This document shows positions 1 through 6,054 of a stretch of 13,379 nt of DNA, in pieces. The position numbers were made by a program, and so were the translations under genes. The notes beneath the pieces are model-generated. The model searched no databases. It worked only from the letters and a program-made list of their open reading frames with translations, and was not told where the DNA came from. Numbering within the stretch: position 1 is the first letter of the stretch; every line of letters begins with the position of its first letter. The stretch is from an uncultured Eubacteriales bacterium (GTDB taxonomy: Bacteria > Bacillota > Clostridia > Oscillospirales > Ruminococcaceae), in the NCBI GenBank assembly GCA_900318545.1, contig ONLC01000023.1:1-13379 (forward strand), written 5' to 3'.

Positions 1-1030
1 GGTCTATAGGCTCATAGTTATCATAGTATTTTTTCAGAAGCCTTCTCTTATCGTCCTCCTTCATTATGTTTGTGTTTCCGACATAGAAGGTCTTTAGATT
101 ATCTCCATATCTCTCGGCATTTCTGTACATATTGTAGCCGCCGAAGAATTCATCAGCACCCTCGCCCGAGTAGCAGAGCTTTGTGTGCTTTGCAGTTTCG
201 ATACAGCCTATCGCAAATACGATAGCAGAAGCATCACCAAGCGGCTGTTCCATATTGTACATTACATATGGTACTGTCTCAAAGTACCTGTCAGGAGTGA
301 TCCTCGCTCTTGAAAACTCGCGTCCGAGAAGCTCTGCGGTTTTCTGTGCAAGAGGGGATTCGTCAAATCTTTCATCATCATATCCGCAGGAGTCGCATCT
401 CTTAGCATCTGACATTGCAAGCACATAAGAGGAGTCAACACCGCCCGAAAGGAATGACTCAGCGGTTTCGTCATCGGTCTTTACCTGAGGCATAACTGCT
501 TTGATAGTCTCATGTATCTCATCTGCCCAGTCTTCGAGCGATTTGCTGTTATCGGGCTTGAAGGTAGGAGTCCAGTAACGTGTAATGCTGACCTTACCGT
601 TTTCAAAAACAAGATAATGCCCGGGCATAAGCTTTTTTACACCCTTAAAGAATGTATCCTCACCTGCAACATAAGTAAGTGTAAGATATATCTGGAGCAT
701 CTTGTCATTAAGCTCTTTTTTGAAGCCTTCGCCCTCAATTATTCTGCTGATGTTAGTTCCGTAAAGAAGCTTACCATCGTCAGTAATATAATAATAGAAG
801 GGCTTTGTTCCGAAATGATCTCTCAGGCAGAAGACCTTGTCTTCGTCTTCTATTGCAAACGCAAACATTCCGTAAAGATGCTCTGCAAGCTCATAGCCCC
901 ACTTTTCATAAGCCTTGACTATGATCTGCTTTTCACGCTCCTTGGCATCAACAGCAGTGTCGATACCGAGCTCAGAGCAAAGCTCCTTCCAGTTTCTTAT
1001 ATGTCCTCTGTATTCTGTTAGTGATACCAT
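1..1030 (-). CDS. Asparagine synthetase (AsnB-like) lacking the N-terminal glutaminase nucleophile; 3' end outside window
   Basis: Asparagine synthetases make asparagine from aspartate and ATP using nitrogen from glutamine or ammonia in the cytoplasm. The 343 codons present show the second half of a class II glutaminase fold (MFAFA at 55-59, RDHFGTKPFYY at 70-80), then the synthetase domain with the ATP PP-loop SGGVDSS (195-201) and SGEGADEFFGG (288-298). What is missing is the start: family members normally begin Met-Cys-Gly with Cys2 as glutaminase nucleophile, and roughly 70 residues before the region equivalent to NGEIYN are absent. The start is well supported: AGAGGTG (1037-1043) lies 6 nt upstream, and a strong promoter lies only about 35 nt upstream, so no missing 5' exon or frameshifted start is hidden there. 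Probably ammonia-dependent, or served by a separate glutaminase. Family assignment is sure; the exact product (asparagine or another amide) is inferred. Confidence 0.88.
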   Translation of the reverse strand, partial: MVSLTEYRGHIRNWKELCSELGIDTAVDAKEREKQIIVKAYEKWGYELAEHLYGMFAFAIEDEDKVFCLRDHFGTKPFYYYITDDGKLLYGTNISRIIEGEGFKKELNDKMLQIYLTLTYVAGEDTFFKGVKKLMPGHYLVFENGKVSITRYWTPTFKPDNSKSLEDWADEIHETIKAVMPQVKTDDETAESFLSGGVDSSYVLAMSDAKRCDSCGYDDERFDESPLAQKTAELLGREFSRARITPDRYFETVPYVMYNMEQPLGDASAIVFAIGCIETAKHTKLCYSGEGADEFFGGYNMYRNAERYGDNLKTFYVGNTNIMKEDDKRRLLKKYYDNYEPID

Positions 1031-1064
1031 AAAAAACACCTCTGTGTATAGAAATAACATATAT

Positions 1065-1093
1065 ATTATAGCAAATTCTTCGAGCTATGTCAA
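1065..1093 (-). promoter_or_regulatory. Sigma-A promoter of the asparagine synthetase gene
   Basis: Read on the minus strand: perfect -35 TTGACA (1088-1093), 17-nt spacer, perfect -10 TATAAT (1065-1070) with an extended TGC in front of it. Transcription should start near 1058, giving a leader of about 28 nt. It diverges from the promoter at 1143-1171. Confidence 0.85.
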
Positions 1094-1142
1094 TCAGATT
1101 TTGTCAGAAGCATGTAATTGGAGCTTGTTCATAAATTGTTCA

Positions 1143-1171
1143 TTGAAATCAGACTAATAGTGTGCTATAAT
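1143..1171 (+). promoter_or_regulatory. Sigma-A promoter of the membrane-anchored protein gene
   Basis: TTGAAA (1143-1148), 17-nt spacer, TATAAT (1166-1171) with an extended TGC. Start codon at 1197 gives a leader of about 20 nt. Its -35 box is 49 nt from that of the divergent asparagine synthetase promoter, so one regulator bound between them could affect both; no clear operator is visible there. Confidence 0.75.
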
Positions 1172-1196
1172 TTTATTATCGAATGGCGGTGATAAA

Positions 1197-1724
1197 ATGA
1201 GTGTTGAAAGAAACATCAAAAGAAAAATGTCTGATAAGGAAGATGAAAGCTCTAAGGAAAAGAAGGGCTCGCTGCTTAGCAAGTACACTGTTATATGGGT
1301 GGTTTTCATTGTTTGTGCGGTGATACTTCTGATTGTTCTGGTTGTTTATAATAAGCCTGTAAAGCTTCTGTCTGACCTTGACCCTAAAGAAATATCTGTT
1401 ATCGAGGTCACGGACGTACAGAATAAAAACGATTTTAAGATCATGGACAGCGGACATATAGAGCATATCATCAAGGATATATCGTCTTTCAAGTATAAGC
1501 GTAACGGATTATCGTCCGATGATACAAAGGCTGTTTTTAAGCTCGTATTCAAAAACAAAAAGGGAACTGAGGTCGCATCACTGGCGCTTATTTCTCCCGA
1601 AGAGGTAAGCAGCGGTATGTTCAACTACAAAACAGAGATATCCGAGGAGGTCCTTCCGATTGCTTATATATGGGGACTAAGTCTGAGAGGAACTGATATT
1701 ACTTCGTCTGAGGATAACGCATAA
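1197..1724 (+). CDS. Hypothetical single-pass membrane protein
   Basis: I do not recognise this 175-residue protein. Residues 1-30 are highly charged (Lys/Glu/Asp/Ser rich); one strong hydrophobic segment spans about 31-51 (VIWVVFIVCAVILLIVLVV core); about 124 residues follow that look like a small alpha/beta domain rich in Lys, Ser and Ile. Positive charges before the segment predict the N-terminus inside and the C-terminal domain outside the membrane. There is no signal peptidase or lipobox motif, so it is probably a membrane-anchored extracytoplasmic protein. The first Met is chosen because GGTGAT lies just upstream and the next Met (residue 11) has no ribosome site. It is monocistronic, with its own promoter and terminator. 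No function can be assigned. Confidence 0.8.
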   Translation: MSVERNIKRKMSDKEDESSKEKKGSLLSKYTVIWVVFIVCAVILLIVLVVYNKPVKLLSDLDPKEISVIEVTDVQNKNDFKIMDSGHIEHIIKDISSFKYKRNGLSSDDTKAVFKLVFKNKKGTEVASLALISPEEVSSGMFNYKTEISEEVLPIAYIWGLSLRGTDITSSEDNA

Positions 1725-1731
1725 TTGTTTC

Positions 1732-1759
1732 AAGCCTGCATTATATTGCAGGCTTTTTT
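1732..1759 (+). terminator. Intrinsic terminator after the membrane-anchored protein gene
   Basis: Perfect 9-bp stem AAGCCTGCA (1732-1740) / TGCAGGCTT (1747-1755), 6-nt loop, followed by a T run to 1759. Confidence 0.9.
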
Positions 1760-1821
1760 ATATGTATATAATAGAAAAATGCTGCTTTCAAAAAAATATT
1801 TAGTATTTTTTATAAAACATA

Positions 1822-1850
1822 TTGATTTTTTCTTAACTGTGTGTTATAAT
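1822..1850 (+). promoter_or_regulatory. Sigma-A promoter of the VOC gene
   Basis: TTGATT (1822-1827), 17-nt spacer, TATAAT (1845-1850) preceded by TGT (extended -10). A perfect 10-bp palindrome CTGTTAACAG (1860-1869) lies just after the expected transcription start and could be an operator; that is inference. The leader to the start codon is about 73 nt. Confidence 0.78.
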
Positions 1851-1914
1851 AGTGATACACTGTTAACAGGAACAAACTAAAGAACTGCTTTTAATGCTTA
1901 TACAGTCTTAATTT

Positions 1915-1920
1915 GAGGAG
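1915..1920 (+). promoter_or_regulatory. Ribosome binding site that points to a TTG start at 1930
   Basis: GAGGAG ends directly against the ATG at 1921, leaving no spacing, which is incompatible with normal initiation there. The TTG at 1930 has a 9-nt spacing. A run of eight T (1924-1931) separates them. Confidence 0.65.
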
Positions 1921-1929
1921 ATGTTTTTT

Positions 1930-2310
1930 TTGAAGATCACAGCTTTTAATCCAATGATAATTACTCCGAATGCAGAAAGAATCGTTGATCTGTTCAAGGA
2001 GCTAGGCTTTGAAATCCACCATAATAAAAAGAATGTTGGGAGCCAAAAAGTAAATGCGATAGTAATGAAGGATCCGAACGGCTTTCATATTGATGTTTCT
2101 CAGCCTGAAATGGAGCTTCCTTATGATGTACAGGCAATACGGATAAATGTCAGCGATTTTGAAGAGGCTTATGAGCTTTTTATGTCACACGGCTTTGAAA
2201 ACTTTTACGGTAATGACTATGTTGTGACTCCAAGCTCAAAGTCAGCAGTATTACGTTCGCCATCAGGGTTAGTTATAAACCTTGTTGAGCATATCAGAAA
2301 AGACGGTTGA
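1930..2310 (+). CDS. VOC/glyoxalase-fold small protein
   Basis: A 126-residue protein (129 if the ATG at 1921 were used). Two similar halves fit the paired beta-alpha-beta units of the vicinal oxygen chelate superfamily: the first has ITPNAERIVDLFKELGFE and VMKDPNGFHIDV, the second has IRINVSDFEEAYELFMSHGF and LRSPSGLVINLVEH. The typical glyoxalase I His/Glu metal ligands are not obvious, so the reaction is unknown; roles in this superfamily include glyoxalase, dioxygenase and antibiotic binding. The likely start is TTG, on ribosome-site spacing, giving MKITAFNPMIIT, which matches the start of the decayed copy downstream (MIITSFNP). It is the first gene behind promoter 1822-1850. Superfamily call is moderately sure; substrate unknown. 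Confidence 0.72.
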   Translation: MKITAFNPMIITPNAERIVDLFKELGFEIHHNKKNVGSQKVNAIVMKDPNGFHIDVSQPEMELPYDVQAIRINVSDFEEAYELFMSHGFENFYGNDYVVTPSSKSAVLRSPSGLVINLVEHIRKDG

Positions 2311-2349
2311 TTTTATGCCGACGATAATTAGCAGCAGAAGGAACCCTTT

Positions 2350-2560
2350 ATGATAATTACATCATTTAATCCGATATAAGCCACCGCTTAGAATGAATGT
2401 TGATAATTTTGAAGAGGCTTATAATATTCTTATAGAGCATGGCTTTAAGAACAATCGTGGCGACGGAACTATTGATTCAAAAAGCTCAAAATCTGCGACT
2501 ATGATATCGCCTTCCGGCTTTAATATAAGTATTGTAAAGCATATTAAAGATCACGACTGA
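2350..2560 (+). pseudogene. Decayed tandem copy of the VOC gene (internal deletion and frame change)
   Basis: The remnant keeps its ribosome site (AAGGA, 2338-2342) and start: ATG at 2350 reads MIITSFNPI then TAA (2377-2379). From 2387 in another frame it reads LRMNVDNFEEAYNILIEHGF and continues to SPSGFNISIVKHIKDHD, ending with TGA at 2558-2560. This aligns with the second half of the upstream VOC protein (IRINVSDFEEAYELFMSHGF, SPSGLVINLVEHIRKDG). About 60 residues, most of the first half, are missing and the two pieces are out of frame. The copies are similar but clearly diverged, so duplication is older than the deletion or the copies had different origins. The second-half fragment could still be translated only if something initiates inside it (an ATG at 2393 exists, with no good ribosome site). 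Confidence 0.85.
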
Positions 2561-2569
2561 ATGTATTTG

Positions 2570-2601
2570 CAGCCTGTCCGAAGAAATTGGACAGGCTGTT
2601 T
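2570..2601 (+). terminator. Hairpin between the VOC pair and the HD-kinase gene
   Basis: Perfect 10-bp stem CAGCCTGTCC (2570-2579) / GGACAGGCTG (2589-2598), 9-nt loop, then only TTT before AAAGG. The U tract is short, so termination may be partial. It ends 2 nt before the ribosome site region of the next gene, and I see no convincing promoter between 2311 and 2614, so read-through through this hairpin may feed the HD-kinase gene. Confidence 0.65.
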
Positions 2602-2603
2602 AA

Positions 2604-2608
2604 AGGAG
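2604..2608 (+). promoter_or_regulatory. Ribosome binding site that fixes the HD-kinase start at 2614
   Basis: AGGAG with 5-nt spacing to ATG 2614. An in-frame TTG at 2587 lies inside the hairpin stem and loop and has no ribosome site, so the longer reading is rejected. Confidence 0.85.
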
Positions 2609-2613
2609 ACAAT

Positions 2614-4056
2614 ATGAATTTACTTGAAGAAGCTATAATCTATTCTACAGTTATGCATCAGGGGAAGGTCAGAAAGATCACGAGATCTCCGTATATATTG
2701 CATCCTATCGAGGTTGCACAGATACTGTCTACCATGACTGATGATATGGAGATAATTGCAGCAGGGGTTCTGCATGATATCGTTGAGGATACCGATGGAA
2801 CTATCAGAGAGATCGAAAAGCGCTTCGGCGACCGTGTGGCTTTGCTTGTCGATTCTGAAACTGAAAAAGACTATCCCGGAGAGGACAGGGCTGCAACCTG
2901 GAGAAGGCGTAAGGAGGACAGCCTTCAAAAGCTGAAAAGCAGCACTGATGAGGGTGTTAAAATGCTTTGGCTGGCTGATAAGCTGTCTAATATCCGTTCA
3001 CTTGCAGGTGCTTACGGTGAAATGGGAGACAAGCTGTGGGATCACCTGCATCAGAAGGATCCTGCTGTACATCAATGGTATTATAGATCAATTGCTGAGT
3101 ACGTTGAAATGAAGCTCAACAAAACAGGAGCTTATAAAGAGTATGTTGACCGCATAAACTATATCTGGCCGGGAACCTTTGACTCTTCAAAGGCTAAGTA
3201 TAAGGAGTACCGTGAGATAGATGTTTCGGGCTGTGAACGTATTGGCAAAGGTGCTAAAGCAGAGGTGTTCCGCTACAATGACGAGATGATCGTTAAAGTA
3301 TATAACGAGAAAAACACCTACACCGATATTGAGCGTGAGATTGCATTGGCAAGGTCATCATTTGTACTGGGACTGCCTACGGCGATATCGTTCGGTATTG
3401 TTTCTGTAGGCAAGGGATACGGTGCTATGTTTGAGCTTATCGAAGCAAAAACAGTTTCTGAGCTTATCGCAAAAAATCCCGAGCATACCGATTACTATGC
3501 AGGTATGATGGCTGAGATAACCAAGCAGATACACTCCACAAAGCCAAATGCTGAAATGAAGTTTCCAAAGGCTTCTGTCTACATAGACAACTGGATAAAG
3601 AGAGCACGATTTGACCAGAAGCTCGAGGAAGAGCTTTTGCAGACAGCAGCAGCACTTCCTGTTTCTGAATATCTCGTTCACGGAGACCTGCACACAGGAA
3701 ATGTGTTTCTTTCAAATAATGAACCGTTGTTCATAGATGTTGACAGAATGTCTGTCGGGGATCCGATAGTTGATCTTAGCAGTATGTACCTTTTCTATGT
3801 CGGTTATGCAGAGCTTGACCCGAGTATCATCGAGGATTTTATGGGTATCTCTGCACAAACAGCAAAGGAATTCTATAATAGCTTTATAAGACAGTATCTA
3901 GCAACAGATGATAAATCAGAGATTGAAAAGCTTGACCGTAAGGCTGCTTTATGGGCTTTTGTAAGGCTGATAGGTCAGATAAAGAAAAAGCCTGTTTCCG
4001 ATAAGGAAAAAGCTATTGTAGACAGGCTGACAGAAAAGGTAAAAGAAATCATATAA
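2614..4056 (+). CDS. Fusion of SpoT/MESH1-like HD hydrolase and aminoglycoside/choline-kinase-like phosphotransferase
   Basis: 480 residues, cytoplasmic. Residues 1-180 are an HD phosphohydrolase of the RelA/SpoT/MESH1 type: ILHPIEVA (28-35), LHDIVEDT (53-60), VDSETEKD (79-86) and LADKLSNIR (120-128) supply the expected metal ligands H30, H54, D55 and D122 plus the E58-D59 pair typical of (p)ppGpp hydrolases. Residues 205-450 are a protein-kinase-fold small-molecule kinase: glycine-rich loop IGKGAKAEVF (210-219), Lys228 in VKVY, catalytic loop HGDLHTGN (356-363), metal-binding IDVD (374-377) and GDPIVDLS (382-389). All key residues of both domains appear present, so both are probably active. 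No synthetase (RelA) domain, TGS or ACT domain is seen. The gene has no obvious promoter of its own and is followed by its own terminator. Possible roles include nucleotide or alarmone hydrolysis linked to phosphorylation of a small metabolite or antibiotic; this is inference. Confidence 0.85.
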   Translation: MNLLEEAIIYSTVMHQGKVRKITRSPYILHPIEVAQILSTMTDDMEIIAAGVLHDIVEDTDGTIREIEKRFGDRVALLVDSETEKDYPGEDRAATWRRRKEDSLQKLKSSTDEGVKMLWLADKLSNIRSLAGAYGEMGDKLWDHLHQKDPAVHQWYYRSIAEYVEMKLNKTGAYKEYVDRINYIWPGTFDSSKAKYKEYREIDVSGCERIGKGAKAEVFRYNDEMIVKVYNEKNTYTDIEREIALARSSFVLGLPTAISFGIVSVGKGYGAMFELIEAKTVSELIAKNPEHTDYYAGMMAEITKQIHSTKPNAEMKFPKASVYIDNWIKRARFDQKLEEELLQTAAALPVSEYLVHGDLHTGNVFLSNNEPLFIDVDRMSVGDPIVDLSSMYLFYVGYAELDPSIIEDFMGISAQTAKEFYNSFIRQYLATDDKSEIEKLDRKAALWAFVRLIGQIKKKPVSDKEKAIVDRLTEKVKEII

Positions 4057-4063
4057 TGCTGCT

Positions 4064-4093
4064 AAAAGCGATCAATTTATTTGGTCGCTTTTT
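4064..4093 (+). terminator. Intrinsic terminator after the HD-kinase gene
   Basis: AAAGCGATCAA (4065-4075) pairs with TTTGGTCGCTTT (4080-4091), with one G-U pair and one bulge, closed by a short loop and followed by a T run to 4093. Confidence 0.85.
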
Positions 4094-4199
4094 CTGTTAA
4101 AGGTAAATTTAATAATGCTGTTATATCATAATAGTCAATTAATCTTGTGCGTTTGAACGAATTTTGCAGAATATGTCTTATTGATTGTAAAACAGTTCA

Positions 4200-4231
4200 T
4201 TGACAAGTGTTTTTTCAGATGATACTATAAT
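4200..4231 (+). promoter_or_regulatory. Promoter of the SDR-SDR-CotH operon
   Basis: Perfect -35 TTGACA (4200-4205). With the usual 17-nt spacer the -10 is TACTAT (4223-4228), preceded by TGA (extended -10); a perfect TATAAT overlaps at 4226-4231 but would need a 20-nt spacer. The -10 lies inside a palindrome TACTAT-A-ATAGTA (4223-4235), which could be a repressor site or chance. The ribosome site AGGAGGT (4246-4252) is 6 nt before ATG 4259. Confidence 0.75.
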
Positions 4232-4258
4232 AGTACACATTTATCAGGAGGTAAGAAC

Positions 4259-5272
4259 ATGAAGATCTTATTCATTGGCGGAACAGGAACTATCAGTATG
4301 GCGATAACAAGGTTTCTTGCCGAGCAGGGGCATGAGCTGTATCTTCTTAACAGAGGTAACAGAAATGCAGGTCTTCCCGAAAATGTAAAGAGCATAATCG
4401 CTGATATCGGGAACGAGGAAGAGACCGCTAAAAAGCTTGAAGGTATGAGCTTTGACTGCGTAGGGGAGTTTATTGGCTTTGTGCCTTCGCAGCTTGAACG
4501 TGATTATCGTCTTTTTAAGGATAAGACAAAGCAGTTTATTTATATAAGCTCGGCATCTGCATATCAGAAGCCTCCTAAGAGCTATGTAATAACCGAGGAA
4601 ACTCCTCTTGAAAACCCGTATTGGGAATACTCCCGAAATAAAAAAGCTTGTGAGGACTATCTTATGGAGCGTTACCGCAATGACGGTTTCCCTGTAACGA
4701 TAGTACGCCCCAGCCACACCTATGATGAGAGAAGCGTGCCTCTCGGAGTACACGGAAACGGCGGCAGCTGGCAGGTTGTAAAGCGTATAAAAGAAGGGAA
4801 GCCGGTTATTATCCACGGTGACGGCAGCTCTTTATGGACTATAACTCATAACAGCGATTTTGCAAAGGCTTATGCAGGTCTGATCGGAAATCCGAAAGCT
4901 ATAGGAGAGGCCTTCCACATAACATCTGATGAAAGTGTACCATGGAATGATATTTACAAGGCAATTGCTGATGCACTGGGCGTTGAACTGAAGCCTTATT
5001 ATGTTGCATCACAGACTCTTGCCGATATGAGTGATTATGATTATGTCGGAGGTCTTATCGGTGATAAGGCTAATTCTGTAGTGTTTGATAACTCTAAAAT
5101 AAAGTCGCTGGTGCCTGAATTCAAGGCTGAAATATCTGCAAAAGAGGGTATAAGAATGACAGTTGAGTATATTCTTGAACATCCCGAGTATCAGAACGAT
5201 GATGAGGAGTTTGATCAGTGGTGCGATAAGGTAATAGCTGCACTTGAAAAAGCAAAGGAGGGTTTCAGATGA
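4259..5272 (+). CDS. NAD-dependent epimerase/dehydratase (extended SDR)
   Basis: 337 residues. The N-terminal Rossmann motif GGTGTIS (7-13), NRG after beta-2 (31-33), ADI (48-50), the catalytic serine region YISSASAY (95-102) and the active-site pair Tyr124/Lys128 (YSRNK) place it in the extended short-chain dehydrogenase family, which typically epimerises, dehydrates or reduces nucleotide sugars or related carbonyl compounds with NAD(P). The C-terminal part (VRPSHTYDE, about 150-158; ITHNSDFAKAY, about 195-205; AFHITSDESVPWNDI) carries substrate-binding features of this branch. Length is normal. It has a very strong ribosome site and is first in the operon; its stop overlaps the start of the next SDR gene by 4 nt, suggesting equal expression. 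Substrate unknown. Confidence 0.88.
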   Translation: MKILFIGGTGTISMAITRFLAEQGHELYLLNRGNRNAGLPENVKSIIADIGNEEETAKKLEGMSFDCVGEFIGFVPSQLERDYRLFKDKTKQFIYISSASAYQKPPKSYVITEETPLENPYWEYSRNKKACEDYLMERYRNDGFPVTIVRPSHTYDERSVPLGVHGNGGSWQVVKRIKEGKPVIIHGDGSSLWTITHNSDFAKAYAGLIGNPKAIGEAFHITSDESVPWNDIYKAIADALGVELKPYYVASQTLADMSDYDYVGGLIGDKANSVVFDNSKIKSLVPEFKAEISAKEGIRMTVEYILEHPEYQNDDEEFDQWCDKVIAALEKAKEGFR

Positions 5273-6036
5273 TAGACGTTAAAGGTCGCTGGGCACTTAT
5301 CACAGGAGCTGCAAGAGGTATCGGCAGGGGAGCCGCAGTATTTATGGCTCAGAAAGGCTGTAACCTTGTGCTGCAGGGAAGAACTAAAGAGCATTGTGAC
5401 TCAGTACTTGAAGAGGTAAAAGCTCTTGGTGTTGAGGCTTATGCCGTAGGTGCTGAGTTTTCAGATCTTGGACAGGTAGAAGCAATGCTCAAAGAGATCG
5501 ATGATAAGGGTACGCCCGTTGATATCATTTTGAACAATGCAGGCATACAGGTGGCTTACAGAAACGAGTATCTGAAAACACCTGCATCGGATTACGAAGA
5601 GAGCTTTAAGATAAACACTATTGCTCCGATGATGATAGTATATCATTTTCTTCCTGACATGGAGAAAAGAGGCTTTGGACGTATCGTTAATACAACAAGC
5701 GGAATTAGGCTCGAACCCGAGCAGGCGGGGTACTCTGCAAGCAAAGCAGCACTTGATAAGGTAACAATGGATCTTGCAGCAAAGTACGAGGGAACCGACA
5801 TTTGTATAAACATTACAGATCCGGGCTGGTGCAGAACAGATCTTGGCGGACAGCACGCCCCTAACGCACCGGAGAGCTCGCTCCCGGGAGTTGTAGTAGG
5901 TGCTTTTATCAATGATAAAAAGTCGGGAAGAAACTTTTCGGCAGGGAACTTCTATGGAATGAGTCTTGAAGAGGCTGTTGAAAGAGCAGAAGATGATTTC
6001 CCGATATATACAGGCTCTGTAGCTTATGTAAAATAA
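5269..6036 (+). CDS. Classical short-chain dehydrogenase/reductase
   Basis: 255 residues, the usual length of a classical SDR. Cofactor motif TGAARGIG (12-19), NNAG (89-92), Asn116, catalytic Ser144 and Tyr155-x3-Lys159 (YSASK) are all present, followed by DPGWCRTDLGG (184-194). Arg38 (QGRTK) after beta-2 suggests NADP preference. It probably reduces a ketone or aldehyde, or oxidises an alcohol; substrate unknown. The start is fixed by AAAGGAGGG (5254-5262) and the ATGA overlap with the upstream SDR. The pairing of an extended and a classical SDR suggests consecutive steps on one substrate (inference). Confidence 0.9.
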   Translation: MIDVKGRWALITGAARGIGRGAAVFMAQKGCNLVLQGRTKEHCDSVLEEVKALGVEAYAVGAEFSDLGQVEAMLKEIDDKGTPVDIILNNAGIQVAYRNEYLKTPASDYEESFKINTIAPMMIVYHFLPDMEKRGFGRIVNTTSGIRLEPEQAGYSASKAALDKVTMDLAAKYEGTDICINITDPGWCRTDLGGQHAPNAPESSLPGVVVGAFINDKKSGRNFSAGNFYGMSLEEAVERAEDDFPIYTGSVAYVK

Positions 6037-6054
6037 GAGAGGAATGGTATTATA

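Noticed and set aside
512..1021. 169-codon open frame on the plus strand
   Set aside because: It is the antisense shadow of the asparagine synthetase gene, which has clear motifs and a promoter on the minus strand.
1781..1815. Inverted AT-rich stretch AAAAAATATTTAGTATTTTTT as a terminator
   Set aside because: No G/C in the stem beyond the loop, and the real terminator is at 1732-1759; expected by chance in such AT-rich sequence.
2587..2613. N-terminal extension of the HD-kinase protein from TTG 2587
   Set aside because: The codons fall in the hairpin and ribosome site; AGGAG with 5-nt spacing selects ATG 2614.
4268..4816. 182-codon open frame on the minus strand
   Set aside because: Antisense to the extended SDR gene; Cys/Tyr/Arg-rich translation without motifs and no ribosome site.
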